The position numbers were made by a program, and so were the translations under genes. A DNA stretch of 22,789 nucleotides from Candidatus Fermentibacterota bacterium (GTDB lineage Bacteria; Fermentibacterota; Fermentibacteria; Fermentibacterales; JCC-6). A model generated the notes under the pieces. The model did no database searches, was not told the DNA's origin, and was given only the letters and a program-made list of their open reading frames with translations. This document shows, piece after piece, positions 1 to 6,680 of this stretch; position 1 is the first letter of the stretch; each line of letters starts with the position of its first letter. The stretch spans positions 1-22,789 of the forward strand of contig JAUWJE010000002.1 of the NCBI GenBank assembly GCA_030607835.1, in the 5' to 3' direction.

Positions 1-526
1 CAAATACCCAGAGTTCATTTGTTTCTGGATGGGAAACAATCTCCATAGATAATAAAACCTCTGAGGAGGGCCAGTCCGGTATAAGGAAGGCATCATAAGT
101 GAAATCCGGCAGTGTATATCTTATTCCATATGGAAGTATACTTGTTGCAGAACTTCCGGTGAACCCAATAATCAGATAATCAGTGGAAGCACTGCTGTTA
201 AGAACCAGTTCAGGATCAGTTAATAGCCAGCTTCCTCCCGTTACCCAGTTCTCAAGTATCCAGCTATCCCCACCATCTACCGAACTGAAAATCTTGATTA
301 CATCACCCTGCGAGCCTGTGCTATCAGTTATCGAGGCAGCGTACTGTTTGCCCTGCAGGTCGAAGATTCCGGTGCAGTAGGTTAGACCTGGGCCGGCCCA
401 GGTGCTGTTTTGAGCCATGTCCCAAATGAAGATGTCGTTCGCCCATAGTGGATGTGGATTATCCTGCGGGGTTAGAACACCAGGCACACCTGAAACGAGA
501 AGATACAAACAAACAAAAGTAATCAT
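1..526 (-). CDS. Exported protein with an Asp-box (BNR-like) motif, 3' end cut by the window
   Basis: This leftward reading frame is open from an ATG at 524-526 to the window edge, giving 175 residues with no stop. An AGGGAG Shine-Dalgarno lies just before the ATG. The N-terminus is hydrophobic (ITFVCLYLLVSGVPGVL), consistent with a signal peptide, although it lacks a clear basic residue. Residues 82-89 read SVDGGDSW, which fits the Asp-box pattern S-x-D-x-G-x-[TS]-W found in BNR/sialidase-type beta-propellers. The rest is rich in Trp, Ser, Thr and Gly, as in secreted beta-structured proteins. The function is unknown: an Asp-box marks a fold and does not show sialidase activity. It lies downstream of the small TPR gene on the same strand, about 107 bp away, and probably has its own promoter. 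Confidence 0.75.
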   Translation of the reverse strand, partial: MITFVCLYLLVSGVPGVLTPQDNPHPLWANDIFIWDMAQNSTWAGPGLTYCTGIFDLQGKQYAASITDSTGSQGDVIKIFSSVDGGDSWILENWVTGGSWLLTDPELVLNSSASTDYLIIGFTGSSATSILPYGIRYTLPDFTYDAFLIPDWPSSEVLLSMEIVSHPETNELWVF

Positions 527-567
527 AAGAAACTCCCTTCAATTCATACGTAGTACAGCATCATACA

Positions 568-596
568 ATTATACATATACGAATAAAAAATACGGT
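568..596 (-). promoter_or_regulatory. Candidate promoter for the leftward exported-protein gene
   Basis: On the minus strand a perfect TATAAT -10 box occupies 573 down to 568, about 42 bp before the ATG at 526. The region 17 bp upstream, around 596-591, is a poor -35 (ACCGTA). An alternative minus-strand pair, TTGCCG then TATTTT with a 17-bp spacer, lies slightly further upstream. The intergenic region is AT-rich, and no convincing terminator for the preceding TPR gene was seen. Confidence 0.35.
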
Positions 597-633
597 ATTA
601 CTTGGTGTACGGCAAGTGGTAGTGAATCAGGAG

Positions 634-1143
634 CTATTCCTCTTCTTCGCCCATCCAGATCCCTTTGTCAAGAAGCTTCCATACCGGTTTTCCTGTTATT
701 TCTTTAAGGTCTTCCAGTACATCAAGCTGTGTGGGATCTACCTGAAGAGACTGTGTAAACATGTCAACAGCTTCCTCATCCTGCGCGATAATGGCGAATA
801 TTCTGCCCATGGCGTTGTACGCTTCGGTGAGTTCAGGATCGAGTTCTGCTGCCTGTTCGAGTAGTTCCATCGCGTTATCGATCATTTCCTGTTCATCAAC
901 TTCTATGTCCCAGATCTCCGCTGTGGGAATATTATCAAGCAGAGACAGAGACCAGCAGAGCCCCTTACCGAGGTATGCGAGGGGATTATCCGGATCAAGT
1001 TTCAATACTGAATCATAGAGGGCGAGTGCTTCCTCCGGGCTTCGGTCTTTCCTCATATGCTCCGCCATGCTCAGTATGGCATCAATATCTTTCAGTTCTG
1101 CCTCATTGAGATCATCATGTGTATCTCTGGTGTCTCGATCCAT
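634..1143 (-). CDS. Small TPR-repeat protein
   Basis: This 169-residue protein is acidic and has no signal peptide, so it is probably cytoplasmic. Residues about 36-67 form one tetratricopeptide unit (ALALYDSVLKLDPDNPLAYLGKG). Residues about 90-140 form two more (AMELLEQAAELDPELTEAYNAMG, then AVDMFTQSLQVDP). TPRs mediate protein-protein contacts, and no catalytic domain is present. The C-terminus ends in an acidic tail (EEEE). The ATG at 1143 is preceded on the minus strand by GGAGGT with a rather long 12-nt spacer. The gene diverges from recG across a 242-bp region. The partner is unknown. The TPR assignment is secure from the repeat pattern, but a specific function is not supported. Confidence 0.85.
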   Translation of the reverse strand: MDRDTRDTHDDLNEAELKDIDAILSMAEHMRKDRSPEEALALYDSVLKLDPDNPLAYLGKGLCWSLSLLDNIPTAEIWDIEVDEQEMIDNAMELLEQAAELDPELTEAYNAMGRIFAIIAQDEEAVDMFTQSLQVDPTQLDVLEDLKEITGKPVWKLLDKGIWMGEEEE

Positions 1144-1186
1144 TTTGCGTTTTTACCTCCACAGGTGTTTTCACGGTTCCGCCTTC

Positions 1187-1213
1187 ATTACATCCTGCGA
1201 AGCCATTCGTCAA
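1187..1213 (-). promoter_or_regulatory. Candidate promoter for the small TPR gene
   Basis: The minus strand carries TTGACG (1213-1208) and TGTAAT (1192-1187) separated by 15 bp. Each box matches five of six sigma70 consensus positions, but the spacer is short. It would place the transcript start near 1180, about 37 nt before the ATG at 1143. Confidence 0.35.
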
Positions 1214-1221
1214 GCCCCTGC

Positions 1222-1249
1222 TTGCATGAGCCTGTATACAAGCTGTAAT
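1222..1249 (+). promoter_or_regulatory. Candidate promoter for recG
   Basis: TTGCAT (1222-1227) and TGTAAT (1244-1249) are separated by 16 bp. Transcription would begin near 1256 and give a leader of about 130 nt that contains all the palindromic repeats at 1282-1373. The match is moderate, so this is a suggestion only. Confidence 0.3.
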
Positions 1250-1281
1250 TCAATTAGTATCATTGCTCAAATGTTGTTGAT

Positions 1282-1377
1282 GGGAAACCGAAGGTTCTAC
1301 GAAGGGAAACCGAAGGTTCCCCAAAGGGAGACGAAGAAACCCATAATGTCCCCAAGGGAAACCGAAGGTTCCCTGAA
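1282..1377. repeat. Tandem 22-bp-period imperfect palindromes upstream of recG
   Basis: The unit GGGAAACCGAAGGTTCCC appears in full at 1304-1321 and 1356-1373, and with a changed end at 1282-1297. A degenerate copy (GGGAGACGAAGAAACCC) sits at 1326-1342. The first three copies start exactly 22 bp apart (1282, 1304, 1326), and the fourth starts 30 bp later. Each unit can fold: GGGAA(A)CC pairs with GGTTCCC around a GAA loop with one bulged A. The run ends 12 bp before the recG ATG. These could be REP-like palindromes, leader hairpins or binding sites, and the sequence alone does not decide between them. They are not CRISPR, since no unique spacers separate the copies. Confidence 0.85.
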
Positions 1378-1385
1378 AGGAAAAT

Positions 1386-3413
1386 ATGCTGGAGACCGAT
1401 GTCAGGTATCTCAAGGGTGTCGGACCCGCGAGAAGCAGACAATTAGCTAAACTTGACATACATACTGTCGGAGATCTTCTTCTTCATGTTCCGGCGCAGT
1501 ATCGTGATCGCAGAGTCATTACTCCTATCAGGAATCTTATCCCCGGAGAAGAATCGAATGTATCAGGAACTGTGGTATCCAGCGGATTATGGAAATCCCG
1601 AAAAGGGAAGAGAGTGTTCCAGGTTGAGCTTGAAGACAACAGTTCAGGGAGAATTAAATTATCCTTCTTCAACTGGAAATACATTGCCGGCAGACTGCAG
1701 CCAGGATCAGAGGTTATCGCCAGCGGGAAGATCGATTTCTTCGGTGGTCTTTCAATTGTACATCCCGATCTGATTTTTCTGAATGATGAATCGGTGGAAT
1801 CACCCCTTGTGCTTCCTGTCTACCCGCTTACTGCTGGAATAACCCAGGGAATAATGAGAAAACTAATGACATCAGCCATTGAGAAATATGTGTCTCATGT
1901 ATGTGAAATCCTTCCCGCTGAAGTGCTTAATTCATATGGTTTCCAGCGCCGCGCTGAGGTTGTTCGCGAAGTGCATTTTCCGGTGGATCCCCCTCAGGGT
2001 GAGCAAGCCAGAAAAGTACTTGCTCTTGAAGAGTTATTTCTTTTTCAGTCCATTCTGAATCGTGTCAGGATAAATGCCTCTCTAAGACCTCGGATACTGA
2101 TTGCTCCACCACCGGACACTTTAAGTACATTTCTGCAGAAGTTGCCCTACGAGCTTACAAACGCCCAGGAGAAAGCTGTAAGAAAAATAACTGATGAGCT
2201 ATCCAGAGATATACCCATGAGAAGACTTCTTCAGGGAGATGTGGGTTCTGGCAAGACAGTTATTGCCGCTGCTGCATGTGCTCTGTGCTGCGCAGCCGGT
2301 TATCAGGTCGCTGTTGTGGCTCCGACCGAAGTCCTTGCCGCTCAGCACTACAAAACACTCAGAGGGATGCTGGAGCCGATGGGTATCAGATGTGATCTCC
2401 TAACGGGTGGAACAACCGGTTCGCAGAGGAAGTCTATCTCTGAATCACTGAAAGAAGGCTCCCTGGATGTCCTGATCGGTACTCATGCTGTATTTGAGGA
2501 TACTGTAATAATTCCAGGACTTGGACTGTGTATTATTGATGAACAGCACAAATTCGGAGTGGAGCAGAGGGAAAAGCTTCTGGCCGGGCGTCAACCGTGT
2601 CCGCATCTGCTGATTATGTCCGCGACACCAATACCCAGAACACTTGCTATGACAGTATATGGTGATCTTGATATCACTCTTATTGATGAGATGCCTCCAG
2701 GCAGAGGTAAAATACACACCCGAGTGATGGACAGAGATAAACGAACTGAGGTTTACAGTTCACTCCAGGAAAGACTTGAGCTTGGAGAGAGGGCGTACAT
2801 TGTCTATCCGTTACGTGAAGCTTCTGAAGAACTTGATCTTAAGGATGCCACAACATCTTTTCATGTGCTCAGAGATGGTCCGTTGGGGAAATACAATGTC
2901 GGTCTGCTTACAGGTGCAATGAAAGCATCCGAAAAACTCGATGTTACCAGTAGATTCACGTCCGGTCAGATCTCTGTGCTGGTAAGCACAACTGTAATAG
3001 AGGTCGGGCTTGATGTTCCCGAGGCTACAGTGATGATTGTTGTGAATGCTGAGCGGTTTGGACTGAGCCAGCTTCATCAGCTGCGCGGTAGAATCGGCAG
3101 AGGAATAAATGATTCATGGTGTTTTCTTATGAAGGGCTCACAGTGCGGGATCGAGTCTGCGCAACGCCTGTCCGTTCTGGCTTCGACCGAAAATGGTTTC
3201 AGAATTGCTGAGAAAGATCTGGAGCTAAGAGGCCCCGGAGAAATAATTGGTACGAAGCAGCACGGCATTCCAGCTTTCAGGATTGCTTCGCTGATCACCG
3301 ATGCAGAACTGATCGAGAAGGCTTCTGAACTGGCCTCTGGAAGCGAATCAGGACCACATCTGCTGCAGGAATACCGATTGCGTTTCGGTCATCTGGATAT
3401 TCCCGGAATCTGA
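1386..3413 (+). CDS. recG: ATP-dependent DNA helicase RecG
   Basis: This 675-residue protein is close to the usual RecG length (about 690). RecG remodels stalled replication forks and branch-migrates Holliday junctions in the cytoplasm. Residues 1-45 carry a helix-hairpin-helix-like segment (YLKGVGPARSRQL), followed by the OB-fold wedge domain at about 50-130. Helicase motifs are intact: Walker A GDVGSGKT at 284-291, DEQH at 385-388, SATPIPRTL at 412-420, STTVIEVGLDVP at 534-545 and QLRGRIGRG at 565-573. The RecG-specific GTKQHG follows at 622-627. The ATG is preceded by a modest AAAGGA. It opens the rightward gene run, just after the palindromic repeats, and its stop overlaps a possible small gene (TGATG). 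Confidence 0.97.
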   Translation: MLETDVRYLKGVGPARSRQLAKLDIHTVGDLLLHVPAQYRDRRVITPIRNLIPGEESNVSGTVVSSGLWKSRKGKRVFQVELEDNSSGRIKLSFFNWKYIAGRLQPGSEVIASGKIDFFGGLSIVHPDLIFLNDESVESPLVLPVYPLTAGITQGIMRKLMTSAIEKYVSHVCEILPAEVLNSYGFQRRAEVVREVHFPVDPPQGEQARKVLALEELFLFQSILNRVRINASLRPRILIAPPPDTLSTFLQKLPYELTNAQEKAVRKITDELSRDIPMRRLLQGDVGSGKTVIAAAACALCCAAGYQVAVVAPTEVLAAQHYKTLRGMLEPMGIRCDLLTGGTTGSQRKSISESLKEGSLDVLIGTHAVFEDTVIIPGLGLCIIDEQHKFGVEQREKLLAGRQPCPHLLIMSATPIPRTLAMTVYGDLDITLIDEMPPGRGKIHTRVMDRDKRTEVYSSLQERLELGERAYIVYPLREASEELDLKDATTSFHVLRDGPLGKYNVGLLTGAMKASEKLDVTSRFTSGQISVLVSTTVIEVGLDVPEATVMIVVNAERFGLSQLHQLRGRIGRGINDSWCFLMKGSQCGIESAQRLSVLASTENGFRIAEKDLELRGPGEIIGTKQHGIPAFRIASLITDAELIEKASELASGSESGPHLLQEYRLRFGHLDIPGI

Positions 3414-3577
3414 TGGAATTTCCAGAGGTTGTCACAGGTATACTTCAGTTCCTATCTTTGTATACTTGGAGGGGTACTATTCAGATTATAGGGGCACTTG
3501 ACATAGAAGTCATAAGAAATACAATTTATGTAAATGATAACTGGCTCGCAGCAATGCAATCAGAGGGAGCAGGTTAG
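3413..3577 (+). CDS. Possible small protein (54 aa) between recG and the TPR/PEGA gene
   Basis: A 55-codon frame starts at an ATG overlapping the recG stop (TGATG) and ends in TAG two bases before the next gene's ATG. It fills the gap exactly, which suggests translational coupling. The product starts MEFPEVVTGILQFLSLYTW and continues with alternating hydrophobic residues (GTIQIIGALDIEVI); no signal peptide or known motif was recognised. Against it, a strong promoter-like sequence (3498-3525) lies inside the frame, and there is no Shine-Dalgarno beyond the recG 3' end. It may instead be an open but non-coding spacer. Confidence 0.4.
   Translation: MEFPEVVTGILQFLSLYTWRGTIQIIGALDIEVIRNTIYVNDNWLAAMQSEGAG
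3498..3525 (+). promoter_or_regulatory. Sigma70-type promoter before the TPR/PEGA/TonB gene
   Basis: A perfect TTGACA -35 box (3498-3503) is followed after 16 bp by TACAAT (3520-3525), which matches five of six consensus positions. The expected transcript start is near 3532, about 48 nt before the ATG at 3580. It could drive the TPR/PEGA/TonB gene, hsp20, lon and the lipoprotein independently of recG. Confidence 0.6.
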
Positions 3578-3579
3578 AG

Positions 3580-5685
3580 ATGGGCTTAGGGGATGATAAA
3601 GTAAAAAGACTTCTGCAGACTGCAAGAATGCAGATACAGCAAGGTGAACGCAGGGAAGCTCTTAGAACATATCGCAAAGCTCTTGAACTCGATCCGGATA
3701 ATCAACAGATATTGGACAGGATCAATACCGTTGAACGTGAGATCACGGCGATGGATAAATTCAATAAGAGCAGATCCACCAGGGTACACAGTGCTGGAAG
3801 GAACATTTCAGCATCCGGATTCGTGGATGACTGTATTAAGAGATCAGTTGATGCTTCCAGGATGGGTGATGAAGTAAGAGCGTTGCAGGAGCTGGAGCGT
3901 GCAAAACGTCACGATCCTGATAATAAACTCGTACTGAAGAAGATACGTTATATTAAACGTTCTATCAAGGTAAACGGACTGACAGATATTGTTCGAAAAA
4001 ACTTGAAATCCAACGATCCGGTATCTGCACTGGAGAATATCAAGCGCGCTTTTAATATATGGCCTTCAGCACCTGTTCTGGATGAATTGCTCAATCTCAT
4101 CGAGGATTACCAGCTACCAGCAGTCATATTGGAGGAGAAGAAGCCGGAACCTGTAATTCCTGTTGAAAAGCATGCTGAAGTAGAAGAAGATGAAGAGCTT
4201 GTTATATCTACTACTATCCCGATTCCAGTTACTCCGGTAGAAAAGAAACCTGAGAAACCATCTAAAGCTAAGAAGAAGAAAACGGTAAAACCTGCTCCGG
4301 AAAAGAAGAAGAAGCCTGCTCCAACACCTGAACCGAAGAAGGATGGGAAGAACAAGATTTACTTTATCGTTGGAGCGGCTGTGCTATTAGCGATCATCGT
4401 GTTCACGGTGATAAAGCTTACGAGTGCACCTGTGGATGAACCAGAAGTAATTGAATATATCCCACCTCAGCCTTTCACGGAAACAATTGTTGTACAGGGC
4501 GCCCCGAATGTTAATTGTACGCTCGATGGTGTTCTCGTTCAGGAGAGCAGCCCCGGCGTCTTTGTATTGAGTGATACTCTATTCAATGAGAGAATCATAG
4601 AAATATCCGCCGAAGGTTTTGAAACCATAATCCTGAATCCCAGATATGAAGAAGCACAGGTAAACGAGGACACACTGATACTTGATTCACTCGGAACCTC
4701 ACTTGTACAGGTTACAATGAATTACACAATGCCTGAGGGAGAGGATGATCCTGGCCTTGATGCTTTGCGGTTCTTTATTGATGGAGAAGAAATGGAAGGT
4801 TCCACTGATTCCATTAGGACAGGCATACGCGTATTTGAAGCAATACTAGAAGGATACAGAATCATGCCTGAATCAGTTCTTGTTGAACGAACAATTGAAT
4901 TCGAGCATAATTTAAACGTCCTTGCGGCCGAGCAATCACAGATTACTCTTCAGCTGTCATCTGATACACCCGGGAACGCCAGTTTCTTTATTGACGGAAG
5001 CCGTGTGGCAACCGGACGCAGAATGACTGAGGTGCTTCCTTTCGGAGATTATTACCTTCAGGTCCAGATGGATGAAAGGGAAGAATGGGGCGCTTCGATC
5101 AATCTTGGGCAGGATGGTTACAACAGAACAATCTCGCTAGCCGAGTTGATCCTTCCCGGTCAACTGATGGTTGGACCGGAACCCTGGTCTGACGTTTATG
5201 TAGATGGAGTGCATGTGGGAACTACACCATTCGGCGGTGTGGAACTTGAACCAGGCACATACACGGTCAGGCTCTCAAATCCTGATTTTGAAAACGATGT
5301 CCATACAGTTGAAATTACAGCAGGTGAAACGTCGGCAATACAATTCAATGCTGTTTCAATTGCGGATGTGGGGGAAGATACTGTCGCGGTTGAACCTGTT
5401 GAGGAGTTACCCATATCATCTCCTTTCGCGATTCAGCAGACTCAGCCATCGGTTCCATCGCAGGCTCGCGCAAGAGGAGATTTGCATGGTTACGTTACTC
5501 TTGCTGTTCTCGTTGGAGCTGACGGGTCTGTGCAGAATGTCACTATTGTAAACGATCCACTGGGACTTGGATGTGGTCAGGCAGCAGTTGATGCTGTTTA
5601 TAACTGGATCTTCAGTCCGGCGATGCAAGGTGCTCAACCGGTTGAAGTCACTACTAACGTCCAGGTTCGATTCGATATCGAATAG
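3580..5685 (+). CDS. Membrane protein: cytoplasmic TPRs, one TM helix, PEGA domain, TonB-like C-terminus
   Basis: This 701-residue protein has a type II single-span layout. Residues 1-170 are helical TPR-like repeats (EALRTYRKALELDPDN at 26-41; ALQELERAKRHDPDN at 101-115). Residues about 185-258 are a Glu-, then Pro/Lys-rich linker. Residues 259-281 form one transmembrane helix after a lysine cluster, so the rest should be outside the cytoplasm. The exterior part has beta-rich stretches, with a recognisable PEGA domain at about 526-592 (VYVDGVHVGTTPFGGVELEPGTY is its core, here given in two motifs: DGVHVGTTPF and LEPGTYTVRL). The last 75 residues resemble the TonB C-terminal domain (LAVLVGADGSVQNV, AVDAVYNWIFSPA). 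TonB C-domains contact outer-membrane or envelope partners. No ExbB/ExbD lies nearby, so a classical TonB energy-transfer role is doubtful. A Shine-Dalgarno (AGGGAG) lies upstream. Confidence 0.85.
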   Translation: MGLGDDKVKRLLQTARMQIQQGERREALRTYRKALELDPDNQQILDRINTVEREITAMDKFNKSRSTRVHSAGRNISASGFVDDCIKRSVDASRMGDEVRALQELERAKRHDPDNKLVLKKIRYIKRSIKVNGLTDIVRKNLKSNDPVSALENIKRAFNIWPSAPVLDELLNLIEDYQLPAVILEEKKPEPVIPVEKHAEVEEDEELVISTTIPIPVTPVEKKPEKPSKAKKKKTVKPAPEKKKKPAPTPEPKKDGKNKIYFIVGAAVLLAIIVFTVIKLTSAPVDEPEVIEYIPPQPFTETIVVQGAPNVNCTLDGVLVQESSPGVFVLSDTLFNERIIEISAEGFETIILNPRYEEAQVNEDTLILDSLGTSLVQVTMNYTMPEGEDDPGLDALRFFIDGEEMEGSTDSIRTGIRVFEAILEGYRIMPESVLVERTIEFEHNLNVLAAEQSQITLQLSSDTPGNASFFIDGSRVATGRRMTEVLPFGDYYLQVQMDEREEWGASINLGQDGYNRTISLAELILPGQLMVGPEPWSDVYVDGVHVGTTPFGGVELEPGTYTVRLSNPDFENDVHTVEITAGETSAIQFNAVSIADVGEDTVAVEPVEELPISSPFAIQQTQPSVPSQARARGDLHGYVTLAVLVGADGSVQNVTIVNDPLGLGCGQAAVDAVYNWIFSPAMQGAQPVEVTTNVQVRFDIE

Positions 5686-5696
5686 CACCGTCTGCT

Positions 5697-6074
5697 ATGT
5701 TTCAGTTACACGGGATGTATGGTCACTGGACACCTGCTGTTGACATTTATAAAGCAGAAAATGCATGGCTGGTGTATATAGAACTCCCTGGATTATCATC
5801 GAGTGATATTGAATTGAATATATTTTCTGACGGTTTTGCCATCACAGGAACCAGAATGTCACCGGAAAAGGGACTCAGCGCAGAGAAGCTCGAAATCTTC
5901 GCAGGAACATTCCACCGTGAGATTCATCTTCCGGGAAAAGTTGATATATCCGAAGTTACCGCATCGATGAAAAATGGAATTCTTTGTATTAAACTCCCTG
6001 AATTGAATCAGACGATTATCAGAATTTCCGTAAGCAGTTCCGAGGAGTCTTCAACAAACGATAAAGGAGAATAA
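5697..6074 (+). CDS. Hsp20 / alpha-crystallin small heat shock protein
   Basis: This 125-residue protein is an ATP-independent holdase chaperone of the cytoplasm. The alpha-crystallin domain spans about 12-112. Its signature features are WTPAVDIYKAENAW near the start, ELPGLSSSDIEL at 29-40, FHREIHLPGKVD at 72-83 and KNGILCIKLP at 92-101. An IxI-type motif follows in the short C-terminus (IIRISV, about 107-112), where family members dock onto neighbouring subunits. The N-terminal arm is very short. It starts 12 bp after the previous stop with no clear Shine-Dalgarno. Its own stop abuts the lon ATG, and a chaperone beside the Lon protease makes functional sense. Confidence 0.92.
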   Translation: MFQLHGMYGHWTPAVDIYKAENAWLVYIELPGLSSSDIELNIFSDGFAITGTRMSPEKGLSAEKLEIFAGTFHREIHLPGKVDISEVTASMKNGILCIKLPELNQTIIRISVSSSEESSTNDKGE

Positions 6075-6572
6075 ATGGTTCGGGAAAACACTCTGTCTCT
6101 TCCAGAAATACTGCCGATTCTGCCAAATCCCGATGGAGTTGTATATCCGTATACTATAATTCCTCGCACAATAACCAGCCCCGAAGCAGTAGAGCTTGTT
6201 GATGACGCTGTCAGGGGAGACAAGATGATTGGTCTCGTCTGTGTCAGGAATGCTGGTGATCGAAAGATTGAACCAGCTGATCTGTACAAGACAGGTACAG
6301 TAACCGGTATTGACAGGCTCTATCGGTTTCCAGGGGATATCATAAGATTGCACCTGAGAGGGCTTGTCAGATTCCGAATACTGGAATTTGTTGATTCAAA
6401 CGCTCCATATCTGTTAGCAAGGGTGGAAAAGCTTGAAAAGATATATCCCGAGAATGAAATCGAAATCGATGCCTGGCAGAATACTGTTGTCCTGCAATTA
6501 AGACAGATTTTTGATTTAACCAGAAGCATTCCTGATGATGCGCAGTTCATGGATCTGTCTGACGATCATTAA
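6075..6572 (+). CDS. lon: Lon protease, N-terminal substrate-binding part (cut by an in-frame TAA)
   Basis: These 165 residues correspond to the Lon N-terminal (LON/PUA-like) substrate-recognition domain, beginning LPEILPILPNPDGVVYPYTI. The ATG directly follows the hsp20 TAA and has a good AAAGGAGA Shine-Dalgarno. The frame ends at TAA (6570-6572) after DLSDDH. The same frame then continues without a gap as KLSFLAASRI and EDKQKILEADNILERL, which matches normal Lon (E. coli has DDPARLAD and later LADKQSVLE at this place). The TAA therefore replaces a single residue, with no insertion or deletion. Joined with the next entry the protein would be about 780 residues, the standard Lon length. The stop may be a sequencing error, a recent nonsense mutation or a real split gene. 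Confidence 0.88.
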   Translation: MVRENTLSLPEILPILPNPDGVVYPYTIIPRTITSPEAVELVDDAVRGDKMIGLVCVRNAGDRKIEPADLYKTGTVTGIDRLYRFPGDIIRLHLRGLVRFRILEFVDSNAPYLLARVEKLEKIYPENEIEIDAWQNTVVLQLRQIFDLTRSIPDDAQFMDLSDDH

Positions 6573-6680
6573 AAACTCAGTTTTCTGGCAGCCAGCAGGA
6601 TTGAAGGCAACATAGAAGATAAACAGAAGATTCTTGAGGCTGATAATATTCTTGAACGTCTTTGGCAATTATCCGGAATA

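Noticed and set aside
1282..1377. CRISPR-like array
   Set aside because: The copies follow a 22-bp period with only a few bases between them, no unique spacers, and no cas genes nearby.
6570..6572. TAA as a reassigned sense codon
   Set aside because: hsp20, pheT and uvrB in this window all end cleanly at TAA, so TAA works as a stop here.
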